A DNA stretch of 64,000 nt from CAUTNH01 sp963543845 (GCA_963543845.1 CAUUCL010000002.1:1-64000), one strand, 5' to 3'. Counted from the first letter of the stretch, positions 1 through 8,423 are shown. Translations and numbers: made by a program. The notes: a model not told the origin generated them from the sequence alone.

Positions 1-100
1 ATTTTCATAGAGTTTTTATAAAACTTTCTTTTGTTTTGCCCAAAAATCGTGAATTCATAAACAAAAACATAAATAACCTCTCATTCCACGGAAAACAAAG

Positions 101-152
101 AAAAAAAAGCTGTAGGAAACAATTTTTATTTTGTTTCTTTACAGCCCCTTTT
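101..152 (-). terminator. Rho-independent terminator of the mannosidase gene
   Basis: Positions 109-122 pair with 131-145 (GCTGTA with TACAGC, then a long inner stem with one bulge) around an 8-nt loop. On the minus strand the hairpin is followed by eight U (from A101-108). It lies about 25 nt after the stop of the GH125 gene. In the first 100 bases of the window I see no supportable gene. Confidence 0.75.
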
Positions 153-174
153 TATTATGTCATTATTTATCTAT

Positions 175-1488
175 TTAATCATCAATTCCTGCAAGCTTAA
201 TATTATTTATAGAAAGCAAAAATTCTATAAACATTGAATTAGCCCAGCTAAACCAAGATCTTGAAAAATCACTAGGATTATCAACATTAAACCCCTCATG
301 CATCATATATGTATTGGCAGTTGTTTTTTTAAATGTTTCTAATATTTCTTCTTTTCTTTTTGTATCAAGAGTAGTTATTCCTTCAATTGCAAGTGCAATA
401 TGCCAAATGTGATTATCTGGTGTATGAGGACTTCCCACACCTTTTGCAAATTTCCCCTCAAAATAAAATGGATTATTTTTTGATAGAATAAAATCTCTTG
501 TATTTTTATAAACTTGGCTATTAGCCTTACAATACCCAAGATATGGTGCTGATAATAAGCTTGGAACATTAGCATCATCCATTAAAAGATAATTGCCAAA
601 TCCATCAACTTCAAAAGCATATATCCTCTTATTATCTTTTTCAACTACCGCATACTTTTCAATAGCCATTGATACTTCTTTTTCAAGTTTATCAATTTTT
701 TCTAAAAATCCCGTTTCATCTTGATAAAAGTTTACAATTATCTCTTTCAAATATCTCATGCAAACAACCGCAAACATATTGCTAGGTATTAAATACCCAA
801 ACTGACAAGCATCATCGCTTGGACGAAATCCAGACCAAATAAGGCCATTTCTTTTAACAGGTGTACCAAGACCACCTCTTGCAAGAGTTTCATATTTTCT
901 TCTTTCAACAACTTCCATAATTCCAGGATTAGTTCTTTCAAATCTGTATTTAGATTTTAATTCATGGTCTTGTTCAGTTATAAATGTTTCAACTATAAGC
1001 TTAACCATATCTAAATACTTTTTATCAAATATTGATGAATCATTTGAATTTTTATAGTAAAGATAACTTAACTGAATCGGATAGCAAAGTGAATCTATTT
1101 CGTATTTTCTCTCCCAAAGTAGCGGTGTCATCTTTGTGGTGTCATCTTGATGACCATTTCCGTTTTCTGTTTCATTAAAGGCATTGGCATATGGATCATG
1201 CAAAATTTGACCTTTCTGTGTTTCGATTATTCCTTTTACAATATCTTTAATTTGTTTAGATTTTTTGCAAAGAAATAAAAATGGTCTAATTTGAGCTGAT
1301 GAATCCCTTAACCACATTGCTGGAATATCACCAGTAATTACAAAATATGAGCCATCTTTTAATCTTTTAATTGTCCTATCTAATGTGTCTTTTAGACAGT
1401 TTGAAATCATTTTTTTAACTTCATCATCTTTATAAAATGATTGAATATAGCCAATAAAATCATCTAATGTATATATATTTTCTAACAT
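175..1488 (-). CDS. GH125 exo-alpha-1,6-mannosidase (metal-independent)
   Basis: This 437-residue protein matches glycoside hydrolase family 125 (formerly DUF1237), enzymes that remove non-reducing alpha-1,6-mannose from host N-glycans or yeast mannan by an inverting, metal-independent mechanism. The family signature GDIPAMWLRDSSAQ is at residues 53-66, and the conserved HDPYANAFNE, HTPDNHIWHIALAIEG and SWFSWANSMF motifs follow in order. Length is normal for the family. There is no signal peptide, so it probably acts in the cytoplasm on imported mannosides. The ATG is preceded by AAAGGAG. It sits downstream of recD2 and tRNA-Thr and ends at its own terminator. No sugar transporter is adjacent. 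Confidence 0.9.
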   Translation of the reverse strand: MLENIYTLDDFIGYIQSFYKDDEVKKMISNCLKDTLDRTIKRLKDGSYFVITGDIPAMWLRDSSAQIRPFLFLCKKSKQIKDIVKGIIETQKGQILHDPYANAFNETENGNGHQDDTTKMTPLLWERKYEIDSLCYPIQLSYLYYKNSNDSSIFDKKYLDMVKLIVETFITEQDHELKSKYRFERTNPGIMEVVERRKYETLARGGLGTPVKRNGLIWSGFRPSDDACQFGYLIPSNMFAVVCMRYLKEIIVNFYQDETGFLEKIDKLEKEVSMAIEKYAVVEKDNKRIYAFEVDGFGNYLLMDDANVPSLLSAPYLGYCKANSQVYKNTRDFILSKNNPFYFEGKFAKGVGSPHTPDNHIWHIALAIEGITTLDTKRKEEILETFKKTTANTYMMHEGFNVDNPSDFSRSWFSWANSMFIEFLLSINNIKLAGIDD

Positions 1489-1504
1489 ACTGCTCCTTTT
1501 ACTT

Positions 1505-1575
1505 TGCCCCTACCTAGAATTGAACTAGGATTTCAGCATTACCATTGCTGCGTACTGCCATTATACTATAAGGGC
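1505..1575 (-). tRNA. tRNA-Thr (anticodon GGT)
   Basis: A 71-nt cloverleaf reads on the minus strand: acceptor GCCCTTA/TAGGGGC, D-stem GTAT/GTAC with a 7-nt loop, anticodon stem CAGCA/TGCTG with loop ATGGTAA, a 4-nt variable region, T-stem CCTAG/CTAGG with loop TTCAATT, and discriminator A. The anticodon GGT is at plus positions 1541-1543. The G1-C72 and C2-G71 pairs and the GGU anticodon are known threonyl-tRNA synthetase determinants, and the acceptor resembles chloroplast tRNA-Thr(GGU). The 3' CCA is not encoded. It lies 14 nt after recD2, so it is probably processed from the same transcript. Confidence 0.92.
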
Positions 1576-1589
1576 TCAGTTAAATTATA

Positions 1590-3875
1590 TCATTTTGATG
1601 GGTCAATTAAAACAATATCACTAAAAATACCATTATCATTAGTATTTTTACCCTTTTTTAATTCTTTTAACCTTTGGGCAAGGGTTGTTTTTCTTTTTGC
1701 AAGTAAATCTGTTGTCTTATATGGAAGATAGTATAAATCCCCAATTAAGTAAAGTTTTTTTCTAGTTCTTGTAATTGCTGTATAAATTAACTCTTTTTTT
1801 AGCATGTTTGCATATTTTCTAGAAATCGGAACAATGATATAAGGATATTCTGATCCTTGTGATTTGTGAATTGTTATTGCATATGCAAGTTCAATTTTAT
1901 GCATACTTTGTCTATCATATTGAACAGTTCTATTATCAAAGCTAATAAATACAAGCGGATTACCTGATTCAAGTCCCTGAATTGCAACAATTTTTCCAAT
2001 GTTTCCATTCATAATATTATTTGTTGAATCATTTTCAGTTTGAATAACCTTATCTCCCACATAAAAGGCATTTTCAATTTCTTCATCTTTATCACTAACT
2101 GATTTTATAATAATTTTTCTATCCTTGTTTTTAATATAAAAATCTTGAATCATTTTATTGATTATATTTATCCCAAGTGGTCCTTGTCTTTGGGGGATTA
2201 AAATTTGCATATCATCAACAAGACTTATTCCATCTTTTAATTTATCTTTTACAATTTTTAAAATCTCGTCTGCCAAATCATCATCAGATACCACTTTAGT
2301 TGAAACGTCTCCTCTAAGATTAAATAAATTCTCAACCTTTAATTTTTTACTATTTACAAGTCCTGCAATTTTTATAATGTCTGAACCTTCACTTTGGCGG
2401 TGTATTTCAGCAAGATATGTTGTTTTAAATAATCCAGAATCAATTATATCTTTAAAAAATATTCCAGGACCAACACTTGGGAGCTGATCAACATCTCCTA
2501 CAAAGACAACTTTTACATCATTTCTTAAAGCCTTCAAAAGTGAATCTGCTAAAAATATATCTATCATTGAGGATTCATCAACAATTAGCATTTTTTCATA
2601 TAAAGGATTTTTTTCATCTCTTTTTATATTAACCCCATCATATTCTAACGCCCTGTGGATTGTTTGAGTTTTAAAATTTAAGATCTCTCCCATTCTCTTA
2701 GCAGCTCTTCCAGTTGGCGCAAGAAGGGCAATTTCAGTTTCCGCATCTCTTTTATTTTTAGAATTTATAATTGAGTATATATCAACTATTGCTTTAATTA
2801 TTGTTGTCTTACCAGTTCCAGGTCCTCCCGTTATAATTGAGATTTTATTTTTAAGGGCTGATAAAATCGCCTCTTTTTGTTTTTCGGTATATGTCATTTG
2901 AGACATTTTTTCATATTTAATTATTTCGTCATCTAATCTTTTAGCATATTCATCGTGAAATGATTTACTCATGTTTAATCTATTTAGATTTTTGGATATA
3001 CTTATCTCACAATCATAAACATTTTTTAAGTAAATGTTTTCATCTTCAATAATAACTTTTTTAATTTTAGAAAGAGCGTCTAGATTGCTTTCAAGATTAT
3101 CAATTATTCTTAAATCATGCTCCATTTTAGAAAATATTTCCTCTTTAGTAAAATAGCAATTACCTTTTTGATTTAAAAGCTCATTCATAATATAAATTAA
3201 AGCTGCCTGAATTCTTTTAGGATCTTTTTTGGAAATATTTAAAATCTCCGCAATTCTATCAGCTCTTTTAAATCCAACACCTGGAACAAGCTCAATTAAA
3301 GCATATGGGTCTTTTTTTATTACCTCATATGCAGAGCCTGAAAACATTCTAATAATTCTTTGAGCAAGTCTTCCTCTTATACCAAGACCTAAAAGTTCAA
3401 CAACAACTTTATCACTTTCTTCATTTTCAACAAGTGACTGATAAATTCTTTTTATTAAAATCGGATTAAGACCATTTATATCATCAAGGCATTTTGGATC
3501 TTTTTTAATCAAATCAATTGCCTCAACACCAAGCTTTTCTACAATTGCTTGCGCTTTTTTCTCACCGATACCTGGAAATTGTCCGCCTGAAAAATATCTA
3601 ATAAGTCCTTCTTTATTAAAGTGCTTATCTTCTTTAACAACCTCACTAACTTCAAATCTTTTTCCATAGGTTGTGTGAAATGTAAACTTTCCTTTTATTT
3701 TAATCGGAATATTTTCAAGCTCATCTGAAAAATAACCAATACAAATAAATTCATTACTTCCGCTTTTAAAGCGGCAAATCATGAAGTTATTTTCTAAGTT
3801 TTTATAAAGATAGTTTTTAATATATCCGTTATACTCTTCAAGACCATCTTGATTTTTACCAAAAAGATTTTCCAT
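1590..3875 (-). CDS. recD2: RecD2-type SF1B DNA helicase
   Basis: A 761-residue RecD-like 5'-3' helicase of the RecBC-independent RecD2 family, acting in DNA repair and recombination. It has an N-terminal OB-like region, then helix-hairpin-helix segments (FPGIGEKKAQA near residue 100, VPGVGFKRADR near 200). The helicase core carries Walker A GGPGTGKT (350-357), motif Ia LAPTGRAAKRM, Walker B VDESSMID, motif III GDVDQLPSVGPG, and a C-terminal UvrD-like AYAITIHKSQGSEYP segment. The length matches RecD2 rather than the shorter RecBCD subunit. Its ATG overlaps the mnmA stop by one base (TAATG) and is preceded by AAAGGAG. It is the fourth gene of the nadD-nadE-mnmA-recD2 run. Confidence 0.93.
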   Translation of the reverse strand: MENLFGKNQDGLEEYNGYIKNYLYKNLENNFMICRFKSGSNEFICIGYFSDELENIPIKIKGKFTFHTTYGKRFEVSEVVKEDKHFNKEGLIRYFSGGQFPGIGEKKAQAIVEKLGVEAIDLIKKDPKCLDDINGLNPILIKRIYQSLVENEESDKVVVELLGLGIRGRLAQRIIRMFSGSAYEVIKKDPYALIELVPGVGFKRADRIAEILNISKKDPKRIQAALIYIMNELLNQKGNCYFTKEEIFSKMEHDLRIIDNLESNLDALSKIKKVIIEDENIYLKNVYDCEISISKNLNRLNMSKSFHDEYAKRLDDEIIKYEKMSQMTYTEKQKEAILSALKNKISIITGGPGTGKTTIIKAIVDIYSIINSKNKRDAETEIALLAPTGRAAKRMGEILNFKTQTIHRALEYDGVNIKRDEKNPLYEKMLIVDESSMIDIFLADSLLKALRNDVKVVFVGDVDQLPSVGPGIFFKDIIDSGLFKTTYLAEIHRQSEGSDIIKIAGLVNSKKLKVENLFNLRGDVSTKVVSDDDLADEILKIVKDKLKDGISLVDDMQILIPQRQGPLGINIINKMIQDFYIKNKDRKIIIKSVSDKDEEIENAFYVGDKVIQTENDSTNNIMNGNIGKIVAIQGLESGNPLVFISFDNRTVQYDRQSMHKIELAYAITIHKSQGSEYPYIIVPISRKYANMLKKELIYTAITRTRKKLYLIGDLYYLPYKTTDLLAKRKTTLAQRLKELKKGKNTNDNGIFSDIVLIDPSK

Positions 3876-4984
3876 TAGTAGCTCCTTTTTATTCCATCAT
3901 AGTAAACTGTATCAATAAAACCTGCTCCCACGCATTTATTTTTAAAATAAATTGCAGCAAGCTGTCCTGGTGTTACAGCTTTTGTGTTTTTATATTTTAT
4001 TTTATATAAATTATTATCTTTAATAATTTTTCCTTTTATAAGTTTTTGCTGGTGGCGAAATCTTATAAAACAATTACTCTCTTTAATATCCTCTCTAAAT
4101 ACACAATTATCTAAAATCGCCATATTAGAATATAGATATTCTAGATTATCCTTATTCTCAACATATAATATATTATCTTCAACATTCTTTCCAACAACAT
4201 AATAAGGTCCTGGATAATCCTTTAAATTTTCTATATTTAAATTCTTCCTTTGCCCAATTGTATAAAAGAAAAGCCCTGTATGTCTTCCTAAAACCCTGCC
4301 ATTTAATGTAGTAATATCGCCTGGGTTTTCTTTTAAATAATTTTTTAAAAAATTCCTAAAATTTCTCTCTCCAATAAAACAAATTCCAGTTGAGTCTTTT
4401 TTATCTTTGTTTTCTAGGTTAAGCCTTTTAGCTATTTTTCTTACTTTTTCTTTTTTAATTCTTGATAATGGAAAGATAACTTTTTCAAGCTGAGATTTTG
4501 TAAGCTGAGCCAGAAAATAAGTTTGGTCTTTTTTCTTATCTTTTGAAATATATAAACTTTTATTTTTTAACTTAGCATAATGACCTGTTGCAATAAAGTC
4601 ATAATTATTTTTTATGGCATAATCTAGGAAGGCTTTAAATTTAATTTCGTTATTGCAAATAATATCAGGATTAGGGGTTCTATTTTTTTTATACTCATTT
4701 AAAAAATAAGTAAATACATCATCCCAATACTCTTTTATAAAATCTTTTCTAATTATTTTAGTATTAAATCTTTTAGCAATACTAACAGCATCGTTATAAT
4801 CTAACTCCTGCGGACAGATATCATTTAAATTATTAGGATTACCAAGTAAGTCATTGTTTATCTCACTATCCCAATTTCTCATAAAAAGGCAATCGACATC
4901 ATAGCCTTTTTTTAAAAGTAAATACAAAGATACACTACTATCAATCCCGCCAGATAAGCCAAGTAAAACTTTTTTATTTTTCAT
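3875..4984 (-). CDS. mnmA: tRNA-specific 2-thiouridylase MnmA
   Basis: A 369-residue enzyme that makes 2-thiouridine at wobble position 34 of tRNA-Glu, -Gln and -Lys. The N-terminal PP-loop SGGIDSS (11-17) activates the uracil with ATP. The two catalytic cysteines are visible: Cys110 in TPNPDIICNN and Cys202 in DSTGICFIG. The tRNA-binding motifs ATGHYAKL and KDQTYFLAQL are present, as is the C-terminal beta-barrel (TPGQLAAIYF). It starts 11 nt inside the end of the nadE reading frame and ends overlapping recD2, so translation is probably coupled. Length is normal. Confidence 0.96.
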   Translation of the reverse strand: MKNKKVLLGLSGGIDSSVSLYLLLKKGYDVDCLFMRNWDSEINNDLLGNPNNLNDICPQELDYNDAVSIAKRFNTKIIRKDFIKEYWDDVFTYFLNEYKKNRTPNPDIICNNEIKFKAFLDYAIKNNYDFIATGHYAKLKNKSLYISKDKKKDQTYFLAQLTKSQLEKVIFPLSRIKKEKVRKIAKRLNLENKDKKDSTGICFIGERNFRNFLKNYLKENPGDITTLNGRVLGRHTGLFFYTIGQRKNLNIENLKDYPGPYYVVGKNVEDNILYVENKDNLEYLYSNMAILDNCVFREDIKESNCFIRFRHQQKLIKGKIIKDNNLYKIKYKNTKAVTPGQLAAIYFKNKCVGAGFIDTVYYDGIKRSY

Positions 4985-5579
4985 TATCTGAAAGCATCAT
5001 AATATCATCAATATAAGGAAAAGTTTCACTAAATAAATTAGCGCAGTTTGCAAGTCCTTTAAGCTTAAATTGATTTTTATTAAATCTTGTTATAAAGTTA
5101 TTAACATAATTTATGGAAGTTTCATTTTCAAGATTAAATAGTTTTTCTAATAAATATATAATCTTTTCTTTTTTCCATTTACTTTTAACATAATGATACA
5201 TGATAAAATCATTTATCTCATATCTTCCAAGCACTTTTTCAGTATCTTGATTTTTTAAAAGTTCTGCTGAGATTGGTTTTAAAATAATACGCTCTAAAAC
5301 TTTTTCCATTTCTGTATCTGCAAAATAATCGGCATACTTACCAGTTAAAATTCTAACTAGTGTTTTAGGAATATAAGAATTTGTTGCATAGTGAGATATT
5401 TGATCTCCTGCAAATGTAAAATATCCTAAAAGTATTTCAGATAAATCAGATGTTCCCATTAAAATGGCATTTTCCTTATTTGAAGTATTAGTTAATATTT
5501 CCATTCTAATTCTTGCCTGAGCATTTTCATAGGTTATATTTTTTTCTTTGCATTTAATATTATCAAGTGAAACTAGCAT
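4974..5579 (-). CDS. nadE: NAD+ synthetase, C-terminal fragment (after frameshift)
   Basis: This frame holds the rest of the NadE ligase domain. It has the family motif ITYENAQARIRMEIL, then MGTSDLSEILLGY where most NadE have GTGDLSE, then AGDQISHYATNSYIPKTLVR where GDHMSMY is usual. The frame opens upstream of the first ATG: reading through from a seven-T version of the T8 tract restores LARKIVEIDDAM immediately before it, so the ATG at 5579 is probably not the true start. The C-terminus overlaps mnmA by 11 nt. It may be made as a separate chain, or joined to the N-terminal part by slippage, or the gene may be dead. Confidence 0.8.
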   Translation of the reverse strand: MLVSLDNIKCKEKNITYENAQARIRMEILTNTSNKENAILMGTSDLSEILLGYFTFAGDQISHYATNSYIPKTLVRILTGKYADYFADTEMEKVLERIILKPISAELLKNQDTEKVLGRYEINDFIMYHYVKSKWKKEKIIYLLEKLFNLENETSINYVNNFITRFNKNQFKLKGLANCANLFSETFPYIDDIMMLSDNEK

Positions 5580-5603
5580 TGCATCATCTATTTCAACTAT
5601 TTT

Positions 5604-6803
5604 CTAGCTAAAAAAAAGTAAATCACAAATAAAATAAGCATCTTTAAAACTATCACATGAAGTGTTTAAACAAGGCAAAATCATTCCGATAATATTCTCT
5701 CTTTTATATCCTAAATTATCAAAAGCAAAGCAGGTTGCAAGAAGGGTTAAAGTTGAATCAAGCCCCCCCGATACTCCGATTACTGCTTTTTTAATTTTAG
5801 GAAGTGAGTCAAACTTTCTAGATATTGCATTTACTTGCGAAAATATTATCCCCTCAAGTGAAGAATCTGATAAATCAGCAAGAAATGGAAATTTTAAAAA
5901 ATTATATAAGTTTATATCTTTTGACTCACTAAGTTTATTTTCAATTTTTAAAATATCTTTTTCATACTTAAGTCCTTTTTTAAATCTTTCAGATAAAACC
6001 TCATCTAAATCAAAAGTATAAGTATCAATGCCATAATCGCAAGTTTCATTTTCGCTTTCATCAACAGGAATTAAGTTATAATCAAAACTCATTCCAAGCG
6101 ATGAAAAAACCGCCCCGCCCATGTTTACATTTTTAGCCGTGCTATCGTGCATGCTTGGGTAAACTAGAAAATATGCTAAATCAAGCATTTTAGAAATTGT
6201 CGCAGCTTTATTTTTATAATAATCAAATAATTTTCCATCAAATGATTGGCTTGTTATATCAACTATTAAATTAGCCCCATTTTGAGAGTATTTAATAATT
6301 TTAGAAAACTTACTATGACTATCATAGCCTTGAATAAAAGCAATATTTAAATCATTAAATTTAAATATCATCTCTCCTAGCGGAATATCTAAATTATCTA
6401 TTTTTATTTTATTTAAATTAACACTATCGCTAAAATATCTTTTATAGCTTTTAATGTAATCATCTTGTGGAATAATTCCAATAATATTATTTTTATAAAC
6501 TACTGCAGTTGCAATAAATCTAGTATTTTCAAAATTAAATAAAGTAGTAATTGTAAATACATTTTTATTTTTAGTAGTCTTTACAATCCTTAAAAGGCTT
6601 AGATAAAGCTCATCGTAAATATTTATATCATCAAAAGAGTTAAAAGCATCTTTTGATATTAAATATAAATATGGAGTAACAGTTAAAAACGAGTCTTTAT
6701 TTTTATCTAAAAACCCAATTAAGTTAGATGTGTTATCATTTATATTTTCAACTTTTAAATAAGGCCCAATTGAGCTTATATTAAATAGATTATGTTTATA
6801 CAT
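5604..6803 (-). CDS. nadE: NAD+ synthetase, N-terminal part: degenerate glutaminase plus start of ligase domain
   Basis: This frame covers the nitrilase-fold glutamine amidotransferase domain and the start of the ATP-pyrophosphatase domain of a long glutamine-dependent NadE (normally about 600-650 residues). The P-loop SGGLDS is intact at 345-350. The three glutaminase catalytic positions appear lost: FPEL is TPYL (Tyr45 for Glu), PK before the YREF-like region is PQ (Gln113 for Lys), and ICED is IQGY (Gln158 for Cys). The frame ends FICDLLFFS at a T8 run, where the other frame takes over. It overlaps the end of nadD by 8 nt. The product would make NAD+ from deamido-NAD+ after NadD, with free ammonia if it is functional. 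Confidence 0.85.
   Translation of the reverse strand: MYKHNLFNISSIGPYLKVENINDNTSNLIGFLDKNKDSFLTVTPYLYLISKDAFNSFDDINIYDELYLSLLRIVKTTKNKNVFTITTLFNFENTRFIATAVVYKNNIIGIIPQDDYIKSYKRYFSDSVNLNKIKIDNLDIPLGEMIFKFNDLNIAFIQGYDSHSKFSKIIKYSQNGANLIVDITSQSFDGKLFDYYKNKAATISKMLDLAYFLVYPSMHDSTAKNVNMGGAVFSSLGMSFDYNLIPVDESENETCDYGIDTYTFDLDEVLSERFKKGLKYEKDILKIENKLSESKDINLYNFLKFPFLADLSDSSLEGIIFSQVNAISRKFDSLPKIKKAVIGVSGGLDSTLTLLATCFAFDNLGYKRENIIGMILPCLNTSCDSFKDAYFICDLLFFS
5610..5617 (-). other. nadE: T8 homopolymer where the nadE frame breaks
   Basis: On the coding strand eight T follow TTAC. In frame they read CTT TTT TTT AGC TAG. Removing one T gives CTT TTT TTA GCT AGA AAA ATA GTT GAA ATA and joins the two nadE halves without a gap. 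This is either a real or artefactual indel, or a transcript slippage site. Confidence 0.8.
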
Positions 6804-7362
6804 TAAAATTTATCTTCTTCTTTTTAAGGTATTTATATATCTCAGGAGTTAAAAATCTTTTATACTCTTCAATATTTTCTCTAACTAAAGTAGATGATGA
6901 CTCCTCTTTTAAATCAACAAACATTAAATTAGAATTATTGTCTTTATTAAATTTATCAATCTTAGCCCAAGCAAGATTTTTATTTCTATTAAATACAATT
7001 ATTGGAAATTCAGTTATAAGTTTTTTATAATTTATCCAATTTTCTAGATTTTTAAAATTATCAGCACCGATTGCAAGATATGGCTTTTCGCCATATTTTT
7101 TTTCTATTTCTAAAAGTTCATAGTATGTTCCTTTAAAGGGAACTTTTTTCTCATAGTCTGATATTTCAACGTTTTTTACCTTTTTAAACATCAAGTTAAG
7201 CATTAAAAAGCGATGCTTAAAATCAAGCAACTTTTTACTATCGCTTTTAAGGCTTGGAATTATAATTATTTTCTTTATGATAAATTTATCATTTAACTCT
7301 TTAACAAGATTAAAATGCCCTAAAGTAGGGGGATTAAATGAACCACCGTATAAAACTATCAA
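6796..7362 (-). CDS. nadD: Nicotinate-nucleotide adenylyltransferase NadD
   Basis: A 188-residue enzyme that adenylates nicotinate mononucleotide to deamido-NAD+, the step before NadE. The nucleotidyltransferase signature GGSFNPPTLGHF is at residues 6-17. The phosphate-binding motif near the C-terminus, SSSTLVRENI, corresponds to the family's (I/S)SSTxIR. There is no fused HD (YqeK-like) domain. The start is TTG at 7360-7362, five bases after a GGTGAT ribosome-binding site; no ATG fits, since the family motif begins five residues in. It heads the minus-strand operon nadD-nadE-mnmA-recD2 and overlaps nadE. Confidence 0.93.
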   Translation of the reverse strand: MIVLYGGSFNPPTLGHFNLVKELNDKFIIKKIIIIPSLKSDSKKLLDFKHRFLMLNLMFKKVKNVEISDYEKKVPFKGTYYELLEIEKKYGEKPYLAIGADNFKNLENWINYKKLITEFPIIVFNRNKNLAWAKIDKFNKDNNSNLMFVDLKEESSSTLVRENIEEYKRFLTPEIYKYLKKKKINFNV

Positions 7363-7367
7363 ATCTA

Positions 7368-7386
7368 ATCACCAATAAATATTTTA
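7368..7386 (-). promoter_or_regulatory. nadD promoter -10 and GGTGAT ribosome-binding site
   Basis: An extended -10 (TGCTAAAAT, core at plus 7381-7386) is followed by exactly 7 nt and then GGTGAT (plus 7368-7373). The predicted transcript would begin at or next to the ribosome-binding site, giving a leader of about 11 nt before the TTG start. No good -35 is seen, which the extended -10 may offset. Confidence 0.5.
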
Positions 7387-7477
7387 GCATAAAATACTAT
7401 TATTTTAAAATCAAGTAAGATATTTTAGGCTTTGTGGTTTTTTATAGCAATTATTTTAAAATTTTAATATTATATAA

Positions 7478-7527
7478 TCTAAAATAAAAAGCAGCCTATT
7501 TATATTTTTTTATAAATAGACTGCTAA
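7478..7527 (-). terminator. Terminator of the 257-residue membrane protein gene
   Basis: Positions 7491-7504 pair with 7511-7524 (14 bp, one C-A mismatch) around a T6 loop. On the minus strand it is followed by TTTTTATTTTAG. It begins about 15 nt after the stop at 7542. The rest of the 7363-7541 gap holds the nadD promoter and nothing else I can recognise. Confidence 0.7.
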
Positions 7528-7541
7528 ATAATATTTAATTA

Positions 7542-8315
7542 TTAAAACTTTTCATGTCTCCATTTATCTAGTGGAATAACGCTTTCATCAACTGTAAGTT
7601 TAAATTTAAAGTCTTGATATCTTAACTTTTTTTCAATATCGCTTGTGCTTGGTTTTTTACCTTCTAACTCTTTCTCAGCAATTAGTTTATCAACTTCTGG
7701 TTGGTTTTTCAAAGGAACTCTTACTAAAAAATACATAACAGTTTTTCTAACCCAACCAACAAAAGGAACTCTATAAGGAAGTGGTCCTCTTATTTTGGAG
7801 AAAAAGCTTTGCTCATTAGTTGAATCTTTCGAGTAGTCTCTTTTTTCAAATTTAGTATTTAGGCTTGATTTATCTTTTTCACCTTTAAAGTTTATTTCTT
7901 TATTTTTGTCATAGTGAACAGTCATTCCTGCATATACTTTAGTGTTGTATTTTTGACCATCTAAAAGACTTTCATCGCTTTCTTTAACATCTACCTTAGC
8001 ACCTACTCTAAGACCATATCCAACTGGTTGGAATTTATCTTTTGCATCTTGGGCGCTATCATAGTAAACATATCTTGATTCAGCTCTTAACTCAAAAGTC
8101 GCAAAATCAAATACTCCTGATTTACCCTTTACATATTCTTTAAAATCGCTTTTTGAAAAACTCATAATCTCATCACCAACTTTAGCAGTAATGCGGTTAC
8201 TCTCAACTCTGTAAGTAGTTCCTACAATTCCTAGGATAAAAAGTGGTAGTACTACCAAAAACAATAATAATATAATTATTTTACGAAATTTAACTATCTT
8301 AGCTTTCTTGTCCAT
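7542..8315 (-). CDS. Membrane-anchored protein of unknown function (257 aa)
   Basis: I do not recognise the family. An N-terminal basic stretch is followed by one strong membrane segment (about residues 12-33), so the remaining 220 residues, mostly charged and beta-prone, should lie outside the cell. There is no lipobox cysteine, so it is a signal-anchor rather than a lipoprotein. The middle has a YVYYDSAQDAKDKF segment and the C-terminal third has several Arg-Val/Lys-Pro clusters. It is monocistronic: divergent from rny, with its own promoter (TATAAT at plus 8332-8337, then 7 nt, then GGTGAT) and terminator. It has no sequence repeats and no clear resemblance to the surface-cassette proteins beyond topology. 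Confidence 0.7.
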   Translation of the reverse strand: MDKKAKIVKFRKIIILLLFLVVLPLFILGIVGTTYRVESNRITAKVGDEIMSFSKSDFKEYVKGKSGVFDFATFELRAESRYVYYDSAQDAKDKFQPVGYGLRVGAKVDVKESDESLLDGQKYNTKVYAGMTVHYDKNKEINFKGEKDKSSLNTKFEKRDYSKDSTNEQSFFSKIRGPLPYRVPFVGWVRKTVMYFLVRVPLKNQPEVDKLIAEKELEGKKPSTSDIEKKLRYQDFKFKLTVDESVIPLDKWRHEKF

Positions 8316-8318
8316 ATA

Positions 8319-8337
8319 ATCACCAAATTATATTATA
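8319..8337 (-). promoter_or_regulatory. Promoter -10 and GGTGAT site of the 257-residue membrane protein gene
   Basis: TATAAT (plus 8332-8337) is followed by 7 nt and GGTGAT (plus 8319-8324), then three bases and the ATG at 8315. The expected transcript starts at the ribosome-binding site, so the leader is only about 10 nt. Confidence 0.55.
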
Positions 8338-8393
8338 CATTATTTTAATAAATTACCACATTAAAATACTAAAACTTAAAATAAATTATTTTT

Positions 8394-8423
8394 TTTGGAA
8401 AATATCTATTTTTTGTATATAAT
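8394..8423 (+). promoter_or_regulatory. Probable rny promoter
   Basis: TTTGGA (8394-8399) and TATAAT (8418-8423) are separated by 18 nt. The predicted start near 8430 leaves a leader of about 75 nt before the rny ATG at 8505, longer than elsewhere in this window. No riboswitch fold is evident in it. Confidence 0.45.

Noticed and set aside
1504..1731. 75-codon plus-strand open frame
   Set aside because: It overlaps the tRNA-Thr gene and the end of recD2 on the other strand and has no coding character.
5764..5772. C7 run in nadE as a phase-variation tract
   Set aside because: It encodes the invariant Gly-Gly of the SGGLDS P-loop and the frame is correct across it.
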